From Plumapathes pennacea (taxonomy: Eukaryota; Cnidaria; Anthozoa; Antipatharia; Myriopathidae), in NCBI GenBank assembly GCA_964036295.1, contig OZ038463.1:19083069-19147068 (forward strand): a stretch of DNA of 64,000 nt. Reading direction: 5' to 3'. The stretch's first letter is position 1; each line of letters opens with the position of its first letter. Below the pieces are notes generated by a model. It worked only from the letters and a program-made list of their open reading frames with translations. It searched no databases and was not told the DNA's origin. Both the position numbers and the translations under genes were made by a program. Of the stretch, positions 33,501 to 45,700 are shown in pieces.

Positions 33501-33772
33501 CAAGTATGACATTTTTAGATTATGCTGGTATAATTGCTGCCATTCCCAAACTTTGGAAAGACGCAATTCGTAGTGGTACTTCATTCACCAATGTTCATGA
33601 ACGCGCAGCAACTAATAAGGTCGTAACGCCCAAAAATGTCCGCCTACTGCTTGCTGAGAAGTCTTTTTTTCCGCTCGTTGTAGAACGCTACATGGAAGAA
33701 CAAAAACTGAAACCAAAAGAGGTTTATGAACTCCCTTTCAAGATTACTATAGAAAATAAGATTATGTGTTAG
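30515..33772 (+). pseudogene. LINE ORF2: endonuclease-reverse transcriptase
   Basis: Endonuclease from ATG 30515: ALSLNIRGLNNQ, DIIFLQEIYSDES, LIGGDLNCPLS, then after a frameshift (about 31022) FTWNDSSGKIKCRLDYWLIS and DSDHCPI. Frameshift near 31590 into the RT (31636-33036): LKNWRPISLLNVDYK, FFLDFEKAFDSLEW, GVRQGCPLSGLLFVL and the catalytic YADD (AMYADDTTTF). Two further frame changes (about 33030 and 33215) lead to the C-terminal part ending at 33772. Endonuclease residues N, E, D and SDH are present. The protein would nick target DNA and copy the element RNA; the frameshifts make this copy dead. Confidence 0.85.
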
Positions 33773-33786
33773 CTTAAACTGGAAGC

Positions 33787-36700
33787 TCCTTAGGATCCTG
33801 ACATTCCATAGCAGGATCCTGACCTTCCTTAATAGGATCCAGACCATCTTTAGTAGGATCCCGACCTTCCTTAGCAGGATCCCATCCTTAGTAGGATCCC
33901 GACCTCCCTTAGTAGAATCCCGACCTTCCTTAGCAGAATCCCATCCTTAGCAGGATCCCGACCTTCCTTAGCAGGATCCCGACTTTCCTTAGTAGGATCC
34001 CGACCTTCCTTAGCAGGATCCCATCCTTAGTAGGATCCCGACCTTACTAGAATCCCGACCATCCTTAGCAGAATCCCATCCTTAGCAGGATCCCAACCTT
34101 CCTTAGTAGGATCCCGATCATCCTTAGCAGGATCCCATCCTTAGCAGGATCCCGAGCTTCCTTAGCAGGACCAGACCTTCCTTAGCAGGATGCCGACCTT
34201 CCTTAGCAGGATCCCGACCTTCTATAGTAGGATCCCGACCATCCTTAGCAGGATCCCATCCTTAGTAGGATCCCAACCTTCCTTAGTAGAATCACGACCT
34301 TCCTTAGTAGGATCCCGACCTTCCTTAGTAGGATCCCGACCTCCCTTAGTAGGATCCCGACCCACCTTAGTAGGATCCCGACCATCCTTAGCAGGATCCC
34401 ATCCTTAACTGGATCCCAACCTTCCTTAATAGGATCCCAACCTCCTTTAGTAGGATGCCATCCTGAGTAGGATCCTGACCTTCCTTAGTAGGATCCCAAC
34501 CTTCCTTAGTAGGATCCCGACCATCCTTAGCAGGATCCCATCTTTAGCAGGATCCCGAGCTTCCTTAGCAGGACCAGACCTTCCTTAGTAGGATCCCGAC
34601 CTTCCTTAGGACGATCCCATCCTTAGTAGGATCCCGACCTTCCTTAGTAGGATCCCGACCATCCTTAGCAGGATCCCAACTTTCCTTAGTAGGATCCCGA
34701 CCTTCCTTAGCAGGATCCTGACCTTCCTTAATAGGAACCCGACCTTCCTTTCTAGGATCCCGACCTTCCTTAGCAGGATCCCATCCTTAGTAGGATCCCG
34801 ACCTTCCTTAGCAGGATCCCATCCTTAGTAGGATCCCGACCTCCCTTAGTAGAATCCCAACCTTCCTTAGTAGGATCCCGACCTCCCTTAGTAGGATCCC
34901 GACCTACCTTAAGAGGATCCCGACCATCCTTAGCAGGATCGCATCCTTAGCAGGTTCCAAACCTTCCTTAATAGGATCCCGACCTTCTTTAGTAGGAACA
35001 CTTAGTAGGATCCTGACCTTCCTTATTAGGATCCCAACCTTCCTTAGTAGGATCCCGACCTTCCTTAGCAGGATCCCGACCTTCCTTAGCAGGATCCCGA
35101 CCTTCCTTAGTAGGATCCCGTTCTTCCTTAGCAGGATCCCATCCTTAGTAGCATCCCGACCTTCCTTAGAATCCCGACCATCCTTACCAGGATCCCATCC
35201 TTAGCTGGATCCCAACCTTCCTTAATAGGATCCCGACCTTCTTTAGTAGGATCCCAACCATCCTAAGTAGGATCCCTTCCTTAGTAGGATCCCGACCATC
35301 CTTATCAGGATCCCATCCTTAGCAGGATCCAATCCTTCCTTAATAGGATCCCGACCTTCTTTAGTAGGATCCCGACCTTCCTTAGCAGGATCCCATCCTT
35401 AGCAGGATCCCAACCTTCTTTAGCAGGATCCCGACCTTCCTTAGCAGGATCCCATCCTTAGCAGGATCCCAACCTTTAGCAGGATCCCGACCTTCCTTAG
35501 TAGGATCTCGACCTTCCTTAGCAGGATCCCATCCTTAGTAGGATCCCGACCTTCCTTAGTAGAATCCCGACCATCCTTACCAGAATGCCATCCTTAGCAG
35601 GATCCCAACCTTCCTTAATAGGATCCCGACCCTCTTTAGTAGGATCCCAACCATCCTAAGTAGGATCCCATCCTTAGCAGGATCCCGACCTTCCTTAGTA
35701 GGATCCCGTTCTTCCTTAGCAGGATCCCATCCTTAGTAGCATCCCGACCTTCCTTAGAATCCCGACCATCTTTACCAGGATCCCATCCTTAGCTGGATCC
35801 CAACCTTCCTTAATAGGATCCCGACCTTCTTTAGTAGGATCCCAACCATCCTAAGTAGGATCCCATCCTTAGTAGGATCCCGACCTTCCTTAGTAGGATC
35901 CCGACCATCCTTATCAGGATCCCATCCTTAGCAGGATCCAATCCTTCCTTAATAGGATCCCGACCTTCTTTAGTAGGATCCCGACCTTCCTTAGCAGGAT
36001 CCCATCCTTAGCAGGATCCCAACCTTCTTTAGCAGGATCCCGACCTTCCTTAGCAGGATCCCATCCTTAGCAGGATCCCAACCTTTAGCAGGATCCCGAC
36101 CTTCCTTAGTAGGATCCCGACCTTCCTTAGCAGGATCCCATCCTTAGTAGGATCCCGACCTTCCTTAGTAGAATCCCGACCATCCTTACCAGAATGCCAT
36201 CCTTAGCAGGATCCCAACCTTCCTTAATAGGATCCCGACCCTCTTTAGTAGGATCCCATCCTTAGTAGGATCCTGACTTTCCTTAGTAGAATCCCAACCT
36301 TCCTTAGTAGGATCCCGACCTTCCTTAGCAGGATCCCATCCTTAGCAAGATCCCGACCTTCCTTAGCAGGATCCCGACCTTCCTTAGCAGGATCCCGACC
36401 TTCCTTAGCAGGATCCCATCCTTAGTAGGATCGCGACCTTCCTTAGTAGGATCCCGACCATCCTTAGCAGGATCCCAACCTTCCTTAGTAGGATACCGAC
36501 CTTCCATAGCAGGATCCCAACCTTCCTTAACAGGATCCCGACCTTCCTTAGTAGAATCCCGACCTTCCTTAACAGGATCCCATCCTTAGCAGGATCCCAA
36601 CCTTCCTTAGTAGGATCCCAACCTTCCATAGCAGGATCCCGACTTTCCTTAATAGGATCCCGACCTTCCTTAGTAGGATCCCGACCTTCCTTGGGAGGAT

Positions 36701-39700
36701 CCTATCCTGAGCAGGATCCCGACCTTTCTTAGGAGGATGCCGACTTTCATTAGTAGGATCCCGACCTTCCTTAGCAGCATCCCATCCTTAGTAGGATCCC
36801 GACCTTCCTTAGTAGAATCCCGACCATCCTTAGCACGATCCCAAACTTCCTTAATAGTATCCCAACCTTCTTTAGTAGGATCCCATCCTGAGTAGGATCC
36901 TGACCTTCCTTAGTAGGATCCCAACCTTCCTTAGTAGGATCCCGACCATCCTTAGCAGGATCCCGAGCTTCCTTAGCAGGACCAGACCTTCCTTAGTAGG
37001 ATCCCATCCTTAGTAGGATCCCGACTTTCATTAGTAGAATCCCGACCATCCTTAGCAGGATCCCAACTTTCCTTAGTAGGATCTCGAGCTTCCTTAGCAG
37101 GATCCTGACCTTCCTTAATAGGGTCCCGACCTTCCTTCCTAGAATCCCGACCATCCTTAGCAGGATCCTGACCTTCCTTAATAGGATCCCGACCCCCCTT
37201 AATAGGATACCATCCTTAGTAGGATCCCGACCTTCCTTAGTAGGATCCCGACCTTAGTAGGATCCCGACCTTAGTAGGATCCCGACCTTCCTTAATAGGA
37301 TCCCAACCTTCCTTAGTAAGATCCCGACCTTCCATAGCAAGATCCTGACCTTCCTTTGTAGGATCCCGAGCTTCCTTAGCAGCATTCCATCCTTAGTAGG
37401 ATGCCGACCTTCCTTACTAGAATCCCGACCGTCCTTAACAGGATCACGACCTTCCTTAATAGGATCCCATCCTTAGGAGGATCCCGACGTTCTTTAGTAA
37501 GATCCCGACCTTTCGTTAGGAGGATCCTGAACTTCCTTAACAGGATCCCATCCTTAGTAGGATCCCGACCTTTCTAACTAGGATCCCGACCTTAGTAGGA
37601 TCCCATCCTTAGTAGGATCCCGACCATCCTTAGCAGGATCCCATCCTTCCTTAATAGGATCCCAACCTTCTTTAGTAGGATCCCATCCGTAGTAGGATCC
37701 TGACCTTCCTTAATAGGATCCCAAGCTTCCTTAGTAGGATCCCGACCTTCCTTAGCAGGATCCCATTTTTAATAGGATCCCGACCTTCCTTACCAGGATC
37801 CCATCCTTAGCAGGATCCCGACCTTCCTTAGTAGGATCCCGACCTTCTTTAGTAGGATCCCGACCTTCCTTAGTAGGATCCCCACCATCTTTAGCAGGAT
37901 CCCATCCTTAGCAAGATCCCGACCTTCCTTAGTAGAATCCCGACCATCCTAAGCAGAATCCCATCCTTAGCAGGATCCCAACCTTCCTTAATAGGATCCC
38001 GACCTTTTTTAGTAGGATCCCATCCTTAGTAGGATCCTGACCTTCCTTAGTATGATTCCAACCTTCCTTAGTAGGATCCTTAGTAGGATCCCGCCCTTCC
38101 TTAGCAGGATCCCGACCTTCCTTAGCAGGATCCCGACTTTCCTTAGTAGGATCCCGATCTTCCTTAGCAGGATCCCATCCTAAGCAGGATCCCGACCTTC
38201 CTTAGTAGGATCCCGACCATCTTTATCAGGATCCCATCCTTAGCAGGATCCCGAGCTTCCTTAGCAGGACCAGACCTTCCTTAGCAGGATGCCGACCTTG
38301 CTTAGCAGGATCCCGACCTTCCTTAGTAGGATCCCGACCATCCTTAGCTGGATCCCATCCTTAGTAGGATCCCAACCTTCCTTAGTAGAATCACGACCTT
38401 CCTTAGTAGGATCCCGACCTTCCTTAGTAGGATCCCGACCATCCTTAGAAGGATCCCAACCTTAGTAGGATCCCGATCTTCCATAGCAGGATCCCGACCT
38501 TCCTTAATAGGATCCAGACCTTCCTTAGTAGGATCCCGACCTTCCTTAGCAGGATCCCATCCTTAGTAGGATCCCGACCTCCCTTAGTAGAATCCCGACC
38601 ATCCTTAGCAGGATCCCATACCTTCCTTAGCAGGATCCCGACTTTCCTTAGTAGGATCCCGACCTTCCTTAGCAGGATCCCAAATCTAGTAGGATCCCGA
38701 CCTTCCTTAGTAAAATCCCGACCATCCTTAGCAGAATCCCATCCTTAGCAGGATCCCAATCTTCCTTAGTAGGATCCCGACCATCCTTATCAGGATCCCA
38801 TCCTTAGCAGGATCCAATCCTTCCTTAATAGGATACCGACCTTCTTTAGTAGGATCCCGACCTTCCTTAGCAGGATCCCATCCTTAGCAGGATCCCAACC
38901 TTCTTTAGCAGGATCCCGACCTTCCTTAGCAGGATCCCATCCTTAGCAGGATCCCAACCTTCTTTAGCAGGATCCCGACCTTCCTTAGTAGGATCCCGAC
39001 CTTCCTTAGCAGGATCCCATCCTTAGTAGGATCCCGACCTTCCTTAGTAGAATCCCGACCATCCTTACCAGAATGCGATCCTTAGCAGGATCCCAACCTT
39101 CCTTAATAGGATACCGACCCTCTTTAGTAGGATCCCATCCTTAGTAGGATCCTGACTTTCCTTAGTAGAATCCCAACCTTCCTTAGTAGGATCCCGACCA
39201 TCCTTAGCAGGATCCCATCCTTAGCAAGATCCTGACCTTCCTTAGCAGGATCCCGACCTTTCTTAGGAGGATCCCGACCTTCCTTAGCCGGATCCCATCC
39301 TTAGTAGGATCGCGACCTTCCTTAGTAGGATCCCGACCATCCTTAGCAGGATCCCAACCTTCCTTAGTAGGATACCGACCTTCCATAGCAGGATCAAAAC
39401 CTTCCTTAACAGGATCCCGACCTTCCTTAGTAGGATCCCGACCTTCCTTAGCAGGATCCCATGCTTAGTAGGATCCCGGTCTCCCTTAGTAGAATCCCGA
39501 CCTTCCTTAACAGGATTCCATCCTTAGCTGGATCCCAACCTTCCTTAGTAGGATCCCGACCTTCCATAGCAGGATCCCGACTTTCCTTAATAGGATCCCG
39601 ACCTTCCTTAGTAGGATCCCGACCTTCCTTGGGAGGATCCTATCCTGAGCAGGATCCCGACCTTCCTTAGGAGGATGCCGACTTTCCTTAGTAGGATCCC

Positions 39701-42700
39701 GACGTTCCTTAGCAGCATCCCATCCTTAGTAGGATCCCGACCTTCCTTAGTAGAATCCCGACCATCCTTAGCAGGATCCCAAACTTCCTTAATAGTATCC
39801 CGACCTTCTTTAGTAGGATCCCATCCTGAGTAGGATCCTGACCTTCCTTAGTAGGATCCCAACCTTCCTTAGTAGGATCCCGACCATCCTTAGCAGGATC
39901 CCGAGCTTCCTTAGCAGGACCAGACCTTCCTTAGTAGGATCCCATCCTTAGTAGGATCCCGACCATCCTTAGCAGGATCCCAACTTTCCTTAGTAGGATC
40001 TCGAGCTTCCTTAGCAGGATCCTCACCTTCCTTAATAGGGTCCCGACCTTCCTTACTAGAATCCCGACCATCCTTAGCAGGATCACATCCTTAGCAGGAT
40101 CCTGACCTTCCTTAATAGGATCCCGACCCCCCTTAATAGGATCCCATCCTTAGCAGGATCCCAACCTTCCTTAGTAGGATCCCGACCTTCCATAGCAGGA
40201 TTCCGACTTTCCTTAATAGGATCCTGACCTTCCTTAATAGGATCCCGACCTTCCTTGGGAGGATCCTATCCTGAGCAGGATCCCGACCTTCCTTAGGAGG
40301 ATGCCGAGTTTCCTTAGTGGGATCCCGACCTTCCTTAGCAGCATCCCATCCTTAGTAGGATCCCGACCTTCCTTAGTAGAATCCCGACCATCCTTAGCAG
40401 GATCCCAAACTTCCTTAATAGTATCCCGACCTTCTTTAGTAGGATCCCATCCTGAGTAGGATCCTGACCTTCCTTAGTAGGATCCCAACCTTCCTTAGGA
40501 GGATCCCGACCATCCTTAGCAGGATCCCGAGCTTCCTTAGCAGGACCAGACCTTCCTTAGTAGGATCCCATCCTTAGTAGGATCCCGACCTTCATTAGTA
40601 GGATCCCGACCATCCTTAGCAGGATCCCAACTTTCCTTAGTAGGATCTCGAGCTTCCTTAGCAGGATCCTCACCTTCCTTAATAGGGTCCCGACCTTCCT
40701 TACTAGAATCCCGACCATCCTTAGCAGGATCACATCCTTAGCAGGATTCTGACCTTCCTTAATAGGATCCCGACCCCCTTAATAGGATCCCATCCTTAGC
40801 AGGATCCCAACCTTCCTTAGTAGGATCCCGACCTTCCATAGCAGGATTCCGACTTTCCTTAATAGGATCCTGACCTTCCTTAATAGGATCCCGACCTTCC
40901 TTGGGAGGATCCTATCCTGAGCAGGATCCCGACCTTCCTTAGGAGGATGCCGACTTTCCTTAGTGGGATCCCGACCTTCCTTAGCAGCATCCCATCCTTA
41001 GTAGGATCCCGACCTTCCTTAGTAGAATTCCGACCATCCTTAGCAGGATCCCAAACTTCCTTAATAGTATCCCGACCTTCTTTAGTAGGATCCCATCCTG
41101 AGTAGGATCCTGACCTTCCTTAGTAGGATCCCAACCTTCCTTAGTAGGATCCCGACCATCCTTAGCAGGATCCCGAGCTTCCTTAGGAGGACCAGACCTT
41201 CCTTAGTAGGATCCCATCCTTAGTAGGATCCCGACCTTCATTAGTAGGATCCCGACCATCCTTAGCAGGATCCCAACTTTCCTTAGTAGGATCTCGAGCT
41301 TCCTTAGCAGGATCCTCACCTTCCTTAATAGGGTCCCGACCTTCCTTACTAGAATCCCGACCATCCTTAGCAGGATCACATCCTTAGCAGGATCCTGACC
41401 TTCCTTAATAGGATCCCGACCCCCCTTAATAGGATCCCATCCTTAGTAGGATCCCGACCTGCCTTAGTAGGATCCCGACCTTAGTAGGATGCCGACCTTA
41501 GTAGGATCCCGACCTTCCTTAATAGGATCCCAACCTTCCTTAGTAAGATCCCGACCTTCCATAGCAAGATCCCGACCTTCCTTTGTAGGATCCCGAGCTT
41601 CCTTAGCAGCATTCCATACTTAGTAGGATGCCGACCTTCCTTACTAGAATCCCGACCGTCCTTAACAGGATCACGACCTTCTTTAATAGGATCCCATCCT
41701 TAGGAGGATCCCGACGTTCTTTAGTAAGATCCCGACCTTTCGTTAGGAGGATCCTGAACTTCCTTAACAGGATCCCATCCTTAGTAGGATCCCGACCTTT
41801 CTTACTAGGATCCCGACCTTCCTTACTAGGATCCCATCCTTAGTAGGATCCCGACCATCCTTAGCAGGATCCCATCCTTCCTTAATAGGATCCCAACCTT
41901 CTTTAGTAGGATCCCATCCGTAGTAGGATCCTGACCTTCCTTAATAGGATCCCAACCTTCCTTAGTAGGATCCCGACCTTCCTTACCAGGATCCCATCCT
42001 TAGCAGGATCCCGACCTTCCTTAGTAGGATCCCGACCTTCTTTAGTAGGATTCCGACCTTCCTTAGTAGGATCCCCACCATCTTTAGCAGGATCCCATCC
42101 TCAGCAAGATCCCGACCTTCCTTAGTAGAATCCCGACCATCCTAAGCAGAATCCCATCCTTAGCAGGATCCCAACCTTCCTTAATAGGATCCCGACCTTT
42201 TTTAGTAGGATCCCATCCTTAGTAGGATCCTGACCTTAGTATGATTCCAACCTTCCTTAGTAGGATCCTTAGTAGGATCCCGCCCTTCCTTAGCAGGATC
42301 CCGACCTTCCTTAGCAGGATCCCGACCTTCCTTAGTAGGATCCCGACCTTCCTTAGCAGGATCCCATCCTAAGCAGGATCCCGACCTTCCTTAGTAGGAT
42401 CCCGACCATCTTTATCAGGATCCCATCCTTAGCAGGATCCCGAGCTTCCTTAGCAGGACCAGACCTTCCTTAGCAGGATGCCGACCTTGCTTAGCAGGAT
42501 CCCGACCTTCCTTAGTAGGATCCCGACCATCCTTAGCTGGATCCCATCCTTAGTAGGATCCCAACCTTCCTTAGTAGAATCACGACCTTCCTTAGTAGGA
42601 TCCCGACCTTCCTTAGTAGGATCCCGACCATCCTTAGAAGGATCCCAACCTTAGTAGGATCCCGATCTTCCATAGCAGGATCCCGACCTTCCTTAATAGG

Positions 42701-45700
42701 ATCCAGACCTTCCTTAGTAGGATCCCGACCTTCCTTAGCAGGATCCCATCCTTAGTAGGATCCCGACCTCCCTTAGTAGAATCCCGACCATCCTTAGCAG
42801 GATCCCATACCTTCCTTAGCAGGATCCCGACTTTCCTTAGTAGGATCCCGACCTTCCTTAGCAGGATCCCAAATCTAGTAGGATCCCGACCTTCCTTAGT
42901 AAAATCCCGACCATCCTTAGCAGAATCCCATCCTTAGCAGGATCCCAATCTTCCTTAGTAGGATCCCGACCATCCTTATCAGGATCCCATCCTTAGCAGG
43001 ATCCAATCCTTCCTTAATAGGATACCGACCTTCTTTAGTAGGATCCCGACCTTCCTTAGCAGGATCCCATCCTTAGCAGGATCCCAACCTTCTTTAGCAG
43101 GATCCCGACCTTCCTTAGCAGGATCCCATCCTTAGCAGGATCCCAACCTTCTTTAGCAGGATCCCGACCTTCCTTAGTAGGATCCCGACCTTCCTTAGCA
43201 GGATCCCATCCTTAGTAGGATCCCGACCTTCCTTAGTAGAATCCCGACCATCCTTACCAGAATGCGATCCTTAGCAGGATCCCAACCTTCCTTAATAGGA
43301 TACCGACCCTCTTTAGTAGGATCCCATCCTTAGTAGGATCCTGACTTTCCTTAGTAGAATCCCAACCTTCCTTAGTAGGATCCCGACCATCCTTAGCAGG
43401 ATCCCATCCTTAGCAAGATCCTGACCTTCCTTAGCAGGATCCCGACCTTTCTTAGGAGGATCCCGACCTTCCTTAGCCGGATCCCATCCTTAGTAGGATC
43501 GCGACCTTCCTTAGTAGGATCCCGACCATCCTTAGCAGGATCCCAACCTTCCTTAGTAGGATACCGACCTTCCATAGCAGGATCAAAACCTTCCTTAACA
43601 GGATCCCGACCTTCCTTAGTAGGATCCCGACCTTCCTTAGCAGGATCCCATGCTTAGTAGGATCCCGGTCTCCCTTAGTAGAATCCCGACCTTCCTTAAC
43701 AGGATTCCATCCTTAGCTGGATCCCAACCTTCCTTAGTAGGATCCCGACCTTCCATAGCAGGATCCCGACTTTCCTTAATAGGATCCCGACCTTTCTTAG
43801 TAGGATCCCGACCTTCTTTGGGAGGATCCTATCCTGAGCAGGATCCCGACCTTCCTTAGGAGGATGCCGACTTTCCTTAGTAGGATCCTGACGTTCCTTA
43901 GCAGCATCCCATCCTTAGTAGGATCCCGACCTTCCTTAGTAGAATCCCGACCATCCTTAGCAGGATCCCAAACTTCCTTAATAGTATCCCGACCTTCTTT
44001 AGTAGGATCCCATCCTGAGTAGGATCCTGACCTTCCTTAGTAGGATCCCAACCTTCCTTAGTAGGATCCCGACCATCCTTAGCAGGATCCCGAGCTTCCT
44101 TAGCAGGACCAGACCTTCCTTAGTAGGATCCCATCCTTAGTAGGATCCCGACCATCCTTAGCAGGATCCCAACTTTCCTTAGTAGGATCTCGAGCTTCCT
44201 TAGCAGGATCCTCACCTTCCTTAATAGGGTCCCGACCTTCCTTACTAGAATCCCGACCATCCTTAGCAGGATCACATCCTTAGCAGGATCCTGACCTTCC
44301 TTAATAGGATCCCGACCCCCCTTAATAGGATCCCATCCTTAGCAGGATCCCAACCTTCCTTAGTAGGATCCCGACCTTCCATAGCAGGATTCCGACTTTC
44401 CTTAATAGGATCCTGACCTTCCTTAATAGGATCCCGACCTTCCTTGGGAGGATCCTATCCTGAGCAGGATCCCGACCTTCCTTAGGAGGATGCCGAGTTT
44501 CCTTAGTGGGATCCCGACCTTCCTTAGCAGCATCCCATCCTTAGTAGGATCCCGACCTTCCTTAGTAGAATCCCGACCATCCTTAGCAGGATCCCAAACT
44601 TCCTTAATAGTATCCCGACCTTCTTTAGTAGGATCCCATCCTGAGTAGGATCCTGACCTTCCTTAGTAGGATCCCAACCTTCCTTAGGAGGATCCCGACC
44701 ATCCTTAGCAGGATCCCGAGCTTCCTTAGCAGGACCAGACCTTCCTTAGTAGGATCCCATCCTTAGTAGGATCCCGACCTTCATTAGTAGGATCCCGACC
44801 ATCCTTAGCAGGATCCCAACTTTCCTTAGTAGGATCTCGAGCTTCCTTAGCAGGATCCTCACCTTCCTTAATAGGGTCCCGACCTTCCTTACTAGAATCC
44901 CGACCATCCTTAGCAGGATCACATCCTTAGCAGGATTCTGACCTTCCTTAATAGGATCCCGACCCCCTTAATAGGATCCCATCCTTAGCAGGATCCCAAC
45001 CTTCCTTAGTAGGATCCCGACCTTCCATAGCAGGATTCCGACTTTCCTTAATAGGATCCTGACCTTCCTTAATAGGATCCCGACCTTCCTTGGGAGGATC
45101 CTATCCTGAGCAGGATCCCGACCTTCCTTAGGAGGATGCCGACTTTCCTTAGTGGGATCCCGACCTTCCTTAGCAGCATCCCATCCTTAGTAGGATCCCG
45201 ACCTTCCTTAGTAGAATCCCGACCATCCTTAGCAGGATCCCAAACTTCCTTAATAATATCCCGACCTTCTTTAGTAGGATCCCATCCTGAGTAGGATCCT
45301 GACCTTCCTTAGTAGGATCCCAACCTTCCTTAGTAGGATCCCGACCATCCTTAGCAGGATCCCGAGCTTCCTTAGGAGGACCAGACCTTCCTTAGTAGGA
45401 TCCCATCCTTAGTAGGATCCCGACCTTCATTAGTAGGATCCCGACCATCCTTAGCAGGATCCCAACTTTCCTTAGTAGGATCTCGAGCTTCCTTAGCAGG
45501 ATCCTCACCTTCCTTAATAGGGTCCCGACCTTCCTTACTAGAATCCCGACCATCCTTAGCAGGATCACATCCTTAGCAGGATCCTGACCTTCCTTAATAG
45601 GATCCCGACCCCCCTTAATAGGATCCCATCCTTAGTAGGATCCCGACCTGCCTTAGTAGGATCCCGACCTTAGTAGGATGCCGACCTTAGTAGGATCCCA

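Larger units (their letters stand above)
29281..33772 (+). mobile_element. L1/Tx1-type non-LTR retrotransposon (LINE), decayed
   Basis: ORF1-like part, ORF2 endonuclease, reverse transcriptase and C-terminal region follow in order on the plus strand but are split by several frameshifts and stops. The 3' end passes directly into the satellite array, with no visible poly(A) tail or target duplication. L1/Tx1 affinity is judged from the ORF1 RRM-like segment, the apurinic-type endonuclease and the ORF2 C-terminal motif ILTMWQELYSKKPHL then WNNRFLRIDGKSFFF. Confidence 0.85.
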
